A DNA stretch of 64,000 nucleotides from an uncultured Christensenellaceae bacterium (GCA_910587365.1 CAJUKJ010000001.1:164642-228641); one strand, 5' to 3'. Shown: positions 8,169 to 17,069, numbered from the stretch's first letter. The notes: a model not told the origin generated them from the sequence alone. A program made the numbers and translations.

Positions 8169-8210
8169 AAAATAACTGCCCTCGGGTTCTAAGCGCAGGA
8201 CAGTTATTTT
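8169..8210. terminator. Long hairpin, terminator-like
   Basis: AAAATAACTG (8169-8178) pairs with CAGTTATTTT (8201-8210), extended inward by CCT/AGG across one mismatch. A/T tracts flank it on both strands. It lies in the gene-free stretch 7898-8479, which otherwise shows only the element at 7912-8083 and a 9-bp hairpin (8379-8400, TTCGTTTTT / AAAAACGAA). I see no gene there. Confidence 0.5.
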
Positions 8211-8429
8211 ACAGTAACTTAGGCTAACTCGGTCACGGCGGTTTCGCCTCTGTTCACTTAATTTATATTAAAGTTCACGGCGTTTATCAAAAGCTTTTTT
8301 ATTTTACCCGAAGATAAAGCGGGTTTTTGCAAAGAACGACAGGCATTTGGAAATTGTTTCTTTAATTTGCTGAAAAAGTTCGTTTTTCTGCAAAAACGAA
8401 ATATACACAAAAATCGGTATTAATAAGCA

Positions 8430-8475
8430 AAAATCACGGTAATTTAGGTTATTTAAGCCTAAAAACCGTGATTTT
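8430..8475 (-). terminator. Terminator of tRNA-Leu(CAA)
   Basis: Stem AAAATCACGG / CCGTGATTTT with a second inner stem (TTTAGG / CCTAAA), directly downstream of the tRNA on the minus strand and ending in a T-run there. Confidence 0.8.
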
Positions 8476-8479
8476 ACTT

Positions 8480-8566
8480 TGGTGCCGCTGGTCGGGGTCG
8501 AACCGACACGGTATCGCTACCACTGGATTTTGAGTCCAGCGCGTCTGCCAATTCCACCACAGCGGC
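8480..8566 (-). tRNA. tRNA-Leu (anticodon CAA)
   Basis: Class II tRNA on the minus strand with acceptor stem GCCGCTG / CAGCGGC, a long variable arm, T-loop GGTTCGA and encoded CCA. The anticodon stem CTGGA/TCCAG encloses loop CTCAAAA, giving CAA (codon TTG). It has its own promoter and terminator. Confidence 0.96.
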
Positions 8567-8579
8567 AAACAGCTTAATT

Positions 8580-8608
8580 ATTATATAATATCCTTAAATA
8601 AAAATCAA
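8580..8608 (-). promoter_or_regulatory. Promoter of tRNA-Leu(CAA)
   Basis: Minus strand TTGATT (8608-8603), 17-nt spacer, TATAAT (8585-8580), 13 nt before the mature tRNA 5' end. Confidence 0.75.
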
Positions 8609-8616
8609 GTGATATA

Positions 8617-8645
8617 TTGATTTTATTAAAAAAAAGTGGTAAAAT
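8617..8645 (+). promoter_or_regulatory. Promoter of polA
   Basis: TTGATT (8617-8622), 17-nt spacer, TAAAAT (8640-8645). Transcription would begin at about 8652, essentially at the polA ATG. Confidence 0.6.
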
Positions 8646-8652
8646 TAAAAAT

Positions 8653-11205
8653 ATGGAAAAACTTGTATTAATAGACGGTAATAGTTTACTTAACAGGGCG
8701 TATTATGCAACGCCCGTATTTACGACAAGCAACGGTACGCCAACCAATGCAATATTCGGTTTTACAAAACTCCTATTTAAAATTCTCGAAGATGTGAAGC
8801 CTGAATACATAGTGGTTGCATTCGATTTGAAGGCACCTACGTTCAGACATAAAATGTACTCTGAATATAAGGCAACGCGTAAAGGTATGCCCGATGATCT
8901 TGCCGCACAGGTCGAACCTCTTAAAAACCTTTTAAAGGCAATGAAAATTGCTATTTGTGAAAAAGAGGGAATAGAGGCCGATGACATTATAGGAACTCTT
9001 TCCCGAAAATTTGACGTCCATAGCTATATTTATACGGGCGACAGGGACAGCTATCAGCTTGTTGATGAAAAAACGGACGTATACTTCACTAAGCGCGGCG
9101 TTTCCGATTTGCTAAAACTTAATAATGAAAATTTCAAAGAAGAAGTGGGCATAACCCCTTCGCAAATAATTGACCTTAAATCATTAATGGGCGACAGCTC
9201 TGACAATATTCCGGGCGTTCCGGGAATAGGCGAAAAAACAGCTTTAAATCTTTTATCTCAATTTGAAAGCATAGAAGGCATATATGATAATGTGGGATAC
9301 TTGAAAGGTTCTGTAAGGGAAAAGCTTATGAACAATAGGGAGCTTGCATATTTATCTTATAAGCTTGCTACTATTGACAGAAATTGCGATCTTGATATCA
9401 AACTTGAAAATTGTATTGCACCCGTAAATTACGGTTCTGACGTTAAAAAAATCTTTTCAGAGCTTGAATTCAACAGCTTTACAGGATTGAATATTTTCAG
9501 TGAAGACGCCGTAACACAACAAGATGAAAACAGGGTTTATCCGGAAAAGATAATCTGTAATTCGTATGCCGAAATTTCAAATGTAATAGAATCAAGCAAT
9601 GAGTATAGTATTATTTTAGATGAAACTTCCGCACAAATATATGCGGGAGAAAAGCAATATTCCTTTAAAACCACAAATGATTTAATGGGCGAAGGAATAA
9701 ATACGGACGATTTTGCGAAAGTTTTGAAAGGAGTTTTTTCAAATACGCAAAATAAAGTCATCACTTTTGGCTGTAAACAGATATTGCATATTCTGAAACT
9801 GTTTAACGTTGATTTCAGTTGTAAGTTTGAGGACGTTTCACTTGCAAAATATCTTTGCGACCCAAATACGTCAAGTATGGACTTAAAAGAGCTTTGCGCA
9901 TACTATTTGTATGATTTCGAGTATGCATCTTACGCGCTTCACGGTCTTTTTGAACAATACAAAATTAAACTGGAAAAGGAAAATATGCTTCATCTGTATG
10001 AAGACATTGAAAAGCCTCTTTTGTTAATTTTGTTTGATATGGAACAAACAGGAGTGAAGGTCAGTCCAGAAATTCTTGAAGAACTTGCGGTAAGGTTTGA
10101 AACCCGTGCTGCCGAATATAAAAACAAAGTTTTTGAGGTTTGCGGAAAAGAGTTTAATCTTAATTCTCCCGCGCAGCTTGGCGAGATTTTATATAATAAG
10201 TTAGGACTTACCGCAGTAAAGAAAAAGAAGACGGGCAAATTTTCAACCAGTGCCGACGTTCTTGAAAAACTTAAAGACGAAAATCCCGTAGTTGAAGATA
10301 TATTGAAATACAGACAGTTCCAAAAACTTATTTCTACTTATATCGAAGGCTTTAAACCTCTTATCGGGAAAGACAATATCGTTCATACAACCTATAACCA
10401 GACCCAGACTACAACCGGCAGGCTTTCAAGCGTAAATCCTAATTTACAGAATATACCTATACGCGAGGATGAAGGTAAAGAGCTTAGAAAAATCTTTATT
10501 CCGCGTGACGGAAACCTTCTGATAGATGCAGACTATTCCCAAATCGAATTAAGACTTCTTGCGCATTTCTCGGGTTGTAAAGAGCTTATTGACGCTTATA
10601 ACAAAGGAATAGATATTCATTCGGTTACCGCTTCACAGGTATTCGGTGTACCTATAGGAGACGTTACTGAAAAAATGCGTCGTGAGGCAAAGGCTGTAAA
10701 CTTCGGAATAATTTACGGTATAAGCGATTTCGGACTTTCAAAAAATCTGAATATCCCGCTCGCAACCGCGAGAGAATATATTGAAAAATATTTTGCCACT
10801 TACAGTGCCGTTAAAGAGTATATGAACTACAACGTGGAATTTGCAAAAGCAAACGGGTATGTTTCAACCTTAACGGGAAGAAAGCGCGTAATCCCTGAAA
10901 TCAATTCGTCCAATTTTAATCTGCGGTCTTTCGGCGAGCGCGCGGCGATGAATATGCCTTTGCAGGGTTCAAGTGCGGATATAATAAAAATTGCAATGAT
11001 AAACGTAAGTAATGAGCTTAAAAAGAACAATATGAAGACAAAGCTCATTTTACAGGTTCATGACGAATTGGTGCTTGACGCGCCTGAAAGCGAAAAAGAC
11101 AAAGCAGTCGAAATCCTTAAAACAGAAATGGAAAACGCGGTTAAATTGAAAGTTCCTCTTACAGTTGAGGTTCATTGCGGAAAAAATTGGTATGACGCAA
11201 AGTAA
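8653..11205 (+). CDS. polA: DNA polymerase I
   Basis: 850-aa DNA polymerase I for gap filling and Okazaki-fragment processing. Residues 1-~290 are the 5'-3' exonuclease/flap domain (LIDGNSLLNRAYYA; GDRDSYQL; MGDSSDNIPGVPGIGEKTA). Residues ~300-460 correspond to the 3'-5' exonuclease fold but lack the DxE metal site, so proofreading is probably absent, as in other Firmicutes. The polymerase domain has motif A DADYSQIELR (~625), motif B RREAKAVNFGIIYG (~676) and motif C VHDE (~803). I chose the ATG at 8653 because the protein begins there with the family-typical sequence. No Shine-Dalgarno is visible and the promoter predicts a leaderless mRNA. coaE overlaps its end. Confidence 0.97.
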   Translation: MEKLVLIDGNSLLNRAYYATPVFTTSNGTPTNAIFGFTKLLFKILEDVKPEYIVVAFDLKAPTFRHKMYSEYKATRKGMPDDLAAQVEPLKNLLKAMKIAICEKEGIEADDIIGTLSRKFDVHSYIYTGDRDSYQLVDEKTDVYFTKRGVSDLLKLNNENFKEEVGITPSQIIDLKSLMGDSSDNIPGVPGIGEKTALNLLSQFESIEGIYDNVGYLKGSVREKLMNNRELAYLSYKLATIDRNCDLDIKLENCIAPVNYGSDVKKIFSELEFNSFTGLNIFSEDAVTQQDENRVYPEKIICNSYAEISNVIESSNEYSIILDETSAQIYAGEKQYSFKTTNDLMGEGINTDDFAKVLKGVFSNTQNKVITFGCKQILHILKLFNVDFSCKFEDVSLAKYLCDPNTSSMDLKELCAYYLYDFEYASYALHGLFEQYKIKLEKENMLHLYEDIEKPLLLILFDMEQTGVKVSPEILEELAVRFETRAAEYKNKVFEVCGKEFNLNSPAQLGEILYNKLGLTAVKKKKTGKFSTSADVLEKLKDENPVVEDILKYRQFQKLISTYIEGFKPLIGKDNIVHTTYNQTQTTTGRLSSVNPNLQNIPIREDEGKELRKIFIPRDGNLLIDADYSQIELRLLAHFSGCKELIDAYNKGIDIHSVTASQVFGVPIGDVTEKMRREAKAVNFGIIYGISDFGLSKNLNIPLATAREYIEKYFATYSAVKEYMNYNVEFAKANGYVSTLTGRKRVIPEINSSNFNLRSFGERAAMNMPLQGSSADIIKIAMINVSNELKKNNMKTKLILQVHDELVLDAPESEKDKAVEILKTEMENAVKLKVPLTVEVHCGKNWYDAK

Positions 11206-11776
11206 TATTAAAATAGCAATAACCGGAGGGATAGGCAGCGGTAAATCCACTGTTGCGGAAATAATTGCAAATCAAGGCTTTACCGTAATATCCTGTGACG
11301 AAATCTATAATAACCTGTTACAAAGCAAAGACTTTTTAAATAGGCTCTATGAAGAATTCGGTAATGTCCTTGCCGATGACGGCAATCTTGACAAAAAAAA
11401 GCTTTCTGAAATAGTATTTTCCGATAAGGAAAAGTTAAAAAGATTAAATGAATTAACTCATCCAGCAATAATGAACGAGGCAATTAAACGTATGTCCGGT
11501 AAGGGCATATTCTTTTGCGAAGTCCCGCTTTTATTTGAATGCGGTTACGAAAAGCTTTTTGATAAAATCATAGTAGTTTTACGTGATGCTTCGGAAAGAG
11601 TTTCCGCAATCGTCAATAGAGATAAGATAGAAGAAAAAGAGGCATATTCCCGCATAAATAGTCAAATTAACTACGAAAAATTGCAGTTTGAAAAGTACTA
11701 TGTCATACATAATAACTGTGGTTTGATTGGTTTGAAGGAAAAAACCATTAAACTTTTAAATGATATAAGGGTTTAG
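11192..11776 (+). CDS. coaE: Dephospho-CoA kinase
   Basis: 194-aa P-loop kinase that phosphorylates dephospho-CoA in the last step of coenzyme A synthesis. The N-terminus reads KIAITGGIGSGKST (P-loop), followed by the CDEI segment, and LTHPAI and CEVPLLFE match the family's substrate-binding regions. The ATG at 11192 lies inside the end of polA (14-nt overlap in another frame), so the two are coupled; polA-coaE is a common Firmicutes pair. A strong terminator follows. Confidence 0.95.
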   Translation: MTQSNIKIAITGGIGSGKSTVAEIIANQGFTVISCDEIYNNLLQSKDFLNRLYEEFGNVLADDGNLDKKKLSEIVFSDKEKLKRLNELTHPAIMNEAIKRMSGKGIFFCEVPLLFECGYEKLFDKIIVVLRDASERVSAIVNRDKIEEKEAYSRINSQINYEKLQFEKYYVIHNNCGLIGLKEKTIKLLNDIRV

Positions 11777-11785
11777 TATAATAGT

Positions 11786-11829
11786 AAAAGTAGCGCAAGT
11801 TGAATAAATTCAACTTGCGCTACTTTTTA
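11786..11829 (+). terminator. Terminator of polA-coaE
   Basis: Near-perfect stem of about 18 bp whose 5' arm starts AAAAGTAGCGCAAGTTGAA and whose complement ends in CTACTTTTT. Confidence 0.9.
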
Positions 11830-11886
11830 TTTATACTGTTTTTTTGTGTAAAAATTAATTCATTGCATATTAATTTATAAAGACAT

Positions 11887-11923
11887 ATCCGAGCGAGAAC
11901 TTGCTTCAAGTACTCGCTCGGAT
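11887..11923 (-). terminator. Terminator of the minus-strand membrane-protein gene
   Basis: ATCCGAGCGAG (11887-11897) pairs perfectly with CTCGCTCGGAT (11913-11923), and an inner ACTTG/CAAGT extends the stem. It lies 24 nt past the stop of the gene ending at 11948. Confidence 0.65.
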
Positions 11924-11947
11924 TTAATAGTCTTGAAAAGTATTAAA

Positions 11948-13021
11948 TCAAAACGAATTTTCGTCTTTGCTTTTTATTAAATAATTAAATTTATTTAAAA
12001 CCAAAGCAACGATATATAAATAAAAAGTTAGTCCGATATTACCGAAAAATGTAATTAATAACAGTAAGCTGTTGGAAGCTAAATATTCAAGAAACGGAAC
12101 ATTACTGTTTAATATAATGAAAAGCGGGATAAGGTATCCTATAATTATAAAAACAGTGCTTACAATTAATCCCTGTCGTAAATGGTAGGTATATAGATAA
12201 GGAGAAATAAAAACAATAATAGCAGTCAACAGGAATACAGAACCCGCAATTATCAACGATAGATTGAAATAGTCGAATAAAAGCGGTATTACTATGAATA
12301 GTAGCGACGCAATTAAACAATTAAGCGAATATAAAAAGTTTTTTATTTTATTGTATTTTGATTTTTTATTAAAAGCAATTGACTTTCCGTCTTTAATTAT
12401 CTTTTCTACTAACATTGGATAATTTTGGGCGATATAATTTTCTATTTGCGTAATGTTTGTTAAATTTATGGTATGCGTCACTTGATAAACTAAAACGTCA
12501 AATGTAAATACAACTCTTCCGTAGGTAGTACGCTTTCTTGTTCCGTAGATTTCAAATTCTATTTTTTGTAAACTTTCATAGGATAGGCAATAAAATAAAT
12601 CTGGCGAGTCAACAATTCCGTTGTTAAAATTAAAAACAAACTTACCGTTACTTATATACAAAATTTCTTTTTCGGTTTTTTTATTTGTATTTATATTATT
12701 GAATATAACAATACAGACAAACGATACAGAAAAGCATCCTATAAATTGCCCGATTAAAGTTGTAAAATTTAGATTATTATAAACAACTGACAATATTATA
12801 CCGAATAAATTTAATAAAGCGTATAGGGCAAAACAAGTAAACAAACAAATTTTTACGATTTTTGCAGAAGTTAATACAGTTTGAAAAAACTTTTTATCAT
12901 AGTGTTTAGGTTTATTTGTTATAATCTTTTTATCGCTTATTAATAAACTTTTTATTTGCTCGATTTCATCTTCCGACAAATCGGAAATGTTTCGATTATT
13001 GTTTAAATTTTTATTTTTCAT
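11948..13021 (-). CDS. Membrane protein of unknown function
   Basis: 357 aa. A polar N-terminus (~45 residues, Asn/Lys-rich) is followed by two membrane segments (~50-75 and ~85-110), a soluble beta-rich region (~120-215), then about four membrane segments to the C-terminus. The soluble part (YISNGKFVFNF...SYESLQKIEFE) looks like a small PH-like or YcxB-like domain, but that resemblance is weak. It is monocistronic and convergent with coaE. The base composition is very A/T-rich compared with the housekeeping genes around it. I do not recognise the family. Confidence 0.7.
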   Translation of the reverse strand: MKNKNLNNNRNISDLSEDEIEQIKSLLISDKKIITNKPKHYDKKFFQTVLTSAKIVKICLFTCFALYALLNLFGIILSVVYNNLNFTTLIGQFIGCFSVSFVCIVIFNNINTNKKTEKEILYISNGKFVFNFNNGIVDSPDLFYCLSYESLQKIEFEIYGTRKRTTYGRVVFTFDVLVYQVTHTINLTNITQIENYIAQNYPMLVEKIIKDGKSIAFNKKSKYNKIKNFLYSLNCLIASLLFIVIPLLFDYFNLSLIIAGSVFLLTAIIVFISPYLYTYHLRQGLIVSTVFIIIGYLIPLFIILNSNVPFLEYLASNSLLLLITFFGNIGLTFYLYIVALVLNKFNYLIKSKDENSF

Positions 13022-13061
13022 ACAATATTTTTACCGCAAACACTTATATTTGCAACATTAC

Positions 13062-13106
13062 AAAAAAAGCCTAAATCAAACCCTTTCTACGGTTTAATTT
13101 AGGCTT
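13062..13106 (-). terminator. Terminator of tRNA-Leu(AAG)
   Basis: AAGCCTAAAT (13067-13076) pairs with ATTTAGGCTT (13097-13106), with an inner AAACC/GGTTT. On the minus strand it ends in a run of seven T. Confidence 0.85.
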
Positions 13107-13110
13107 GTCT

Positions 13111-13195
13111 TGGTGCACTCAACAGGAGTTGAACCTGCATGGAGTTACCCACAAGATCCTTAGTCTTGCGCGTCTGCCAATTCCGCCATGAGTGC
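13111..13195 (-). tRNA. tRNA-Leu (anticodon AAG)
   Basis: Class II tRNA on the minus strand with acceptor GCACTCA / TGAGTGC, a variable arm, T-loop GGTTCAA and encoded CCA. The anticodon stem CAAGA/TCTTG encloses CTAAGGA, giving anticodon AAG with G37. A34 would be read as inosine only if TadA modifies this leucine tRNA. Confidence 0.95.
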
Positions 13196-13216
13196 ATCGA
13201 CCTTTAAAGCAAAGTT

Positions 13217-13245
13217 ATTTTATATTATTTTATAATTATTGTCAA
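13217..13245 (-). promoter_or_regulatory. Promoter of tRNA-Leu(AAG)
   Basis: Minus strand perfect TTGACA (13245-13240), 17-nt spacer, TAAAAT (13222-13217). Confidence 0.75.
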
Positions 13246-13280
13246 GCCAAAAAGGGTTGGATTATTAAATTTTTTTATAA

Positions 13281-13949
13281 TTATTTGCCTTTTGCAAGTA
13301 AGTAACTTTTATCGATAAAACCGTAAATTGTATCGATAGGAACAGAGCTGTCGAGCTTCATTGTAAACCAATGTTTTTTGTTCATATGGTAACCCGAAAA
13401 GTACTTTTTTCCGTCAATAATTTTCTCGATGATTTCAGGTTCAGCCCTCAAATCGATAATTTCAACAATTTTATCGCAATCGACGCCTAATTTTCTTTCT
13501 GATAAGGTAAGTAATATTCCGTACCATTTTTTAGTATCTTTTCTGCGCCATATTGCATTCGACGAGAATTTTTCCCATAAAAATTCAAGATTATCGCCGT
13601 ATTTTTTGCTGATATAATCTATGACTTTGCGCGCTTGCACGCTTTGGAATACGTCCGTATCAAAACACTTATCGGCAATTTCCGTTAATATTTTTTCGTA
13701 TTCGCTTCTGACGCTGCCAACAAAGGCTCCGCTTGCCGATTCAACTAAATGGAGAGTATATTGCTCTTGTGTCAATATATCGAATAATTGCGTTTTGAAC
13801 TCCCCGTTTGGATGCACTTCTGCAATAAAAATAAATTGTCCGTCAAGAATTTGCGTTTTATATGTAAAAATACCATTTTTTTCTATGAAGCCGAAAGGAA
13901 TTAATTTATTTTTGTTTACAGACTTGTTTTTTAATACAGAATTAATCAT
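13281..13949 (-). CDS. MmcQ/YjbR-family protein with extra N-terminal domain
   Basis: 222 aa. The C-terminal ~115 residues are an MmcQ/YjbR domain (SNAIWRRKDTKKWYGILLTL; INLRAEP-like IDLRAEPE; YHMNKKHWFTMKL), a small fold often called DNA-binding but of unproven function. The N-terminal ~80 residues are a separate domain seen with it in other clostridia. The frame stays open to 14084, but that would overlap the divergent spoIIIAA. The ATG at 13949 is preferred because a -10 TATAAT lies 6 nt upstream of it (13961-13956), implying a leaderless message. Confidence 0.8.
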   Translation of the reverse strand: MINSVLKNKSVNKNKLIPFGFIEKNGIFTYKTQILDGQFIFIAEVHPNGEFKTQLFDILTQEQYTLHLVESASGAFVGSVRSEYEKILTEIADKCFDTDVFQSVQARKVIDYISKKYGDNLEFLWEKFSSNAIWRRKDTKKWYGILLTLSERKLGVDCDKIVEIIDLRAEPEIIEKIIDGKKYFSGYHMNKKHWFTMKLDSSVPIDTIYGFIDKSYLLAKGK

Positions 13950-13955
13950 ATACAA

Positions 13956-13984
13956 ATTATATAATACTTTGCCTTTAATGTCAT
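13956..13984 (-). promoter_or_regulatory. Promoter of the MmcQ-like gene
   Basis: Minus strand ATGACA (13984-13979), 17-nt spacer, TATAAT (13961-13956), only 6 nt from the chosen ATG. Confidence 0.55.
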
Positions 13985-14038
13985 TAAAAAGAAACATAAA
14001 AAAGTTCTTTTTTTTTAATAGGATAAATAAATTAAAGT

Positions 14039-14941
14039 ATGAGTTTGTCCTTTCTTCCAAGTGACGTAAAGCAAGCCCTTTCACACGTCAACAATAATTT
14101 CATATCGGAAATCAGATTAAGAAAGGGACAACCCGTCATTATCGAATACAGAGGCGAATATAGATATATAAACCCGTCGGGTATTGCAAATGGCGGAATA
14201 GGATTAATTACGGCGGGGGAAATTGAGCCTATACTTAACAGTGCAACGGGCGGTTGCATTTATAACTACGTCGAGCAGATGAAAAACGGGTTCATTACCG
14301 TAGGACACGGTGTAAGAATTGGCATTGCAGGCGAATACGTAACACAGGGCGGACAAGTACAGGCTATCAAAAATTTAACTTCCTTAAACGTCAGAATACC
14401 CCATAACGTTATCGGCTGTGCTGATATTCTCGTTAAAAACCTGTTTTCAAGCTGTTTGCATAGTACTTTGCTTTATTCAAAACCCGGTTTCGGTAAGACG
14501 ACTATGCTTAGGGATTTATCTATAAGTCTAAGCAAATTAAAGTATAATGTGCTTGTGTTCGATGAAAGGAATGAAATTTCGGCAATTGACGGAGAGGGGA
14601 ACGGTTATGATTTGGGGGAAAGGGTTGACATCGTGCGATGCCACAATAAGAAAAGTGCGATTTCAAGTGCGATAAGGGCAATGAAACCGCAAGTTATAAT
14701 TACTGACGAATTATATGGGGAAGAAGATATTAATGCAATGGAATATGCGGATTTCTGCGGTATCAGCATAATAGCGTCTACACATATATGCAATAGAAAT
14801 ATTTTGAAAAAAATGCCGTTTGAATATTATGTTGAGCTTGTCGGAATTGGAGTTCCGCCTGTAATTTATGATAAAAATTTTAATACTTTTAGCAGTAACA
14901 GGACTGATAACTTACATAGGGACGTTTCTGTCGGCGAATAA
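14039..14941 (+). CDS. spoIIIAA: SpoIIIAA, engulfment-stage ATPase
   Basis: 300-aa ATPase related to type II/IV secretion ATPases. It powers or assembles the SpoIIIA-SpoIIQ channel between mother cell and forespore. Walker A is KPGFGKTT (~149-156), and Walker B-like segments lie at VLVFDERNEI (~173) and VIITDELYG (~220). The length is normal for the family. It is the first of eight tightly packed spoIIIA genes. No clear sigma-E promoter could be fixed in the 55 nt upstream. Its 3' end overlaps spoIIIAB by 74 nt, unusually long for this operon. Confidence 0.97.
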   Translation: MSLSFLPSDVKQALSHVNNNFISEIRLRKGQPVIIEYRGEYRYINPSGIANGGIGLITAGEIEPILNSATGGCIYNYVEQMKNGFITVGHGVRIGIAGEYVTQGGQVQAIKNLTSLNVRIPHNVIGCADILVKNLFSSCLHSTLLYSKPGFGKTTMLRDLSISLSKLKYNVLVFDERNEISAIDGEGNGYDLGERVDIVRCHNKKSAISSAIRAMKPQVIITDELYGEEDINAMEYADFCGISIIASTHICNRNILKKMPFEYYVELVGIGVPPVIYDKNFNTFSSNRTDNLHRDVSVGE

Positions 14942-15293
14942 AAAAAAGAGAATGCAGGTTTTTGCTGAATTATACGAATTTAACGAACAGCTTATTCTAA
15001 CTTTGAAATTTTCAAGGTCGTCTATGGACAAAATAGCTTCGCCTTTCAATTTCGTTCCGCAAATTCTAAACGGAGAATGTCCGCTTTCAGGCGATGATGC
15101 GGAATTTATTCGCGACTACACTTTAAATCTCGGTAAGACAGACGCTCTTTCGCAGGTGGATTACCTTACCGAACGAAAAACTGTTTTAAAAAAATATAAG
15201 GAAGAAAGCTTTGCCGATTACAAAAAGTACAGTTCTCTATATGTGAAAATTTTCTTTTTAATCGGTGTTCTAATAGCTGTTTTGCTTGCCTAA
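14868..15293 (+). CDS. spoIIIAB: SpoIIIAB
   Basis: 141-aa membrane-anchored protein of the SpoIIIA complex, distantly related to GspF-type secretion proteins. An N-terminal membrane segment (MIKILILLAVTGLITYIGTF) is followed by a helical domain and a C-terminal membrane segment (IFFLIGVLIAVLLA). The start at 14868 lies well inside spoIIIAA, but starting later would remove the membrane segment that the family always has. The stop overlaps the spoIIIAC start (TAATG). Confidence 0.92.
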   Translation: MIKILILLAVTGLITYIGTFLSANKKKRMQVFAELYEFNEQLILTLKFSRSSMDKIASPFNFVPQILNGECPLSGDDAEFIRDYTLNLGKTDALSQVDYLTERKTVLKKYKEESFADYKKYSSLYVKIFFLIGVLIAVLLA

Positions 15294-15490
15294 TGGATAT
15301 CAGCATAATTTTTAAAATTGCCGTAGTCGGCATTATAGTCACTATCATTTGTCAGGTTCTAAAAAAATCGGACAGGGACGATATCGCAACGATAGTAAGT
15401 CTTGTAGGACTGATTATTGTATTGACAGTCGTCATATCCATGATTGCCGATTTGTTTACGCAGATTAGGCAGCTATTCGATTTATTTTGA
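15293..15490 (+). CDS. spoIIIAC: SpoIIIAC
   Basis: 65-aa protein with two membrane segments, the normal size for SpoIIIAC, a structural part of the mother-cell membrane side of the feeding channel. It starts on the stop of spoIIIAB and its own TGA overlaps the spoIIIAD ATG, so translation is coupled throughout. Confidence 0.93.
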   Translation: MDISIIFKIAVVGIIVTIICQVLKKSDRDDIATIVSLVGLIIVLTVVISMIADLFTQIRQLFDLF

Positions 15491-15882
15491 TGTATATAGT
15501 CCGTTTGTGTTGTATAGCGGTAATAACCGCAGTCTGCGCACTTATATTAAAAAATCATAAATCCGAACTTGTTCCGCTTTGTCTTACCGCAGGCGGAATA
15601 ATAATGTTTTTGTACGCATTCGACTATCTTACGGAGAGTATTGAATTTATTCGTTCATTTACACAGAATGCGGGAATAGACAATGACATCGTAAGAATTA
15701 TATTTAAGATAATCGGGATAGGTTTTCTTGTAGAGCTTACGGCAAGCTCTGTAAAAGATTTAGGTTTTGAAAGTGTGGCGGACAAGCTGATTTTATGCGG
15801 AAAAATTATAATTTTCGTTGTGTCGGTTCCCATACTGAACAGTACTTATAAAATTATTGTTTCGCTTATAAATTTAGTATGA
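15490..15882 (+). CDS. spoIIIAD: SpoIIIAD
   Basis: 130-aa membrane protein of the SpoIIIA complex with about four hydrophobic segments. The region AGIDNDIVRIIFKIIGIGFL and the following KDLG match the family. The ATG at 15490 overlaps the spoIIIAC stop (ATGA); a TTG one codon earlier is a less likely start. Confidence 0.93.
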   Translation: MYIVRLCCIAVITAVCALILKNHKSELVPLCLTAGGIIMFLYAFDYLTESIEFIRSFTQNAGIDNDIVRIIFKIIGIGFLVELTASSVKDLGFESVADKLILCGKIIIFVVSVPILNSTYKIIVSLINLV

Positions 15883-17069
15883 AAAAACGGCTGATAATAC
15901 TTTTAATTTTAATAGTTTCCGCATTGGCGATATTTATTGCCGGCGGCATCGCCGCATCCGCAGATTCGGACAACGGAGGGGAAGCAGAACTCAACCAAAG
16001 TATTTCCGAATTACTCAAAGACCTTGATTTATCCGAACTCCAAAAATATCTTGACGAGAATAGCGACAGCTATCTGTTCAATTTCGGGGATACCGCAAAA
16101 GAAGTAATAGAATACCTTATCCACGGAAATCTCGGTATTGATTACGGCAGTTATCTAAACGAACTGTTTTCAATTATTTTCAAAAATATTATTTCGTTAA
16201 TACCTGCATTTGCGGAAGTAACCGCTGTTGCTTTACTGTCCGCAATAGTCAGCTCGGCAGAAGGAAATTTATTAGGTAAATCGACAGGTAAAATAGTTCG
16301 TCTTGCCTGTTATTCTCTGATTATATTAATAATTTCATCGATGCTTGTCGGTATAATTTCCGAATGTATTACCTGCATAAGCAGAGTCAAAAAGCAGATT
16401 GAAATTATTACGCCCATACTCGCCACATTAACTGTGCTTACGGGAGGTACAAGTACTGCCGCAATTTACCAGCCGTCTGCGATATTTTTATCAAGCGGAG
16501 CAGTGGAAATAGTAAGCGGATTTGTTTTTCCCGCGGCAATAGCGGTCATCGTTTTGAATTTTATGTCAAGGCTTAACCCGAAAATGTCTTTTTCAGGAGT
16601 AACAACGTTTGTAAAAAGTATTTTAAAGTGGGTAATAGGAATTACCGTAACTGTATTCAGTATATTTATTACGATGCAGAGTTCGGCGTCATCGCTGTTT
16701 GACGGAATACTGTTTAAGGCAACCAAGTACGTCGTCGGCAATACCGTTCCGATAGTAGGTAATTTCCTTTCAAGCGGTTTTGATATGTTAACTTCGGCGG
16801 GGCTGCTTATTAAAAGCTCGGTAGGTATTTGCGGTCTTGTTCTTTTGCTATTCGAGCTTATCGGACCGATAATTTTACTTGCTTCATTTTCCTTAATATT
16901 AAAGCTTGTCGGGGCGATAGTACAGCCCTTAGGGGAAAATGCGCTTTACGGTCTTTTGTCCGACCTTTCTAAGGACGTGGAGTATTTCATTGCGGGATTA
17001 CTTACGGTTGCGTTTATGTACGCGCTTATTATAATGCTGATAATAAATTCAGCAAACAGTTTTATATGA
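15879..17069 (+). CDS. spoIIIAE: SpoIIIAE
   Basis: 396-aa polytopic membrane protein, the largest membrane component of the SpoIIIA channel. A signal-like segment (residues 1-~30, ending near ASADSD) is followed by a soluble helical stretch (to ~105) and seven or so membrane segments. Its ATG overlaps the spoIIIAD stop by 4 nt, and its stop overlaps the spoIIIAF start in the same way. Confidence 0.95.
   Translation: MKKRLIILLILIVSALAIFIAGGIAASADSDNGGEAELNQSISELLKDLDLSELQKYLDENSDSYLFNFGDTAKEVIEYLIHGNLGIDYGSYLNELFSIIFKNIISLIPAFAEVTAVALLSAIVSSAEGNLLGKSTGKIVRLACYSLIILIISSMLVGIISECITCISRVKKQIEIITPILATLTVLTGGTSTAAIYQPSAIFLSSGAVEIVSGFVFPAAIAVIVLNFMSRLNPKMSFSGVTTFVKSILKWVIGITVTVFSIFITMQSSASSLFDGILFKATKYVVGNTVPIVGNFLSSGFDMLTSAGLLIKSSVGICGLVLLLFELIGPIILLASFSLILKLVGAIVQPLGENALYGLLSDLSKDVEYFIAGLLTVAFMYALIIMLIINSANSFI

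Noticed and set aside
13949..14084. N-terminal extension of the MmcQ-like ORF to 14084
   Set aside because: It would run into divergent spoIIIAA, the added residues look like translated A/T-rich DNA, and a promoter sits inside it.
14085..14259. Minus-strand ORF (75 codons) overlapping the start of spoIIIAA
   Set aside because: It overlaps a clear spoIIIAA coding region and has no recognisable protein features.
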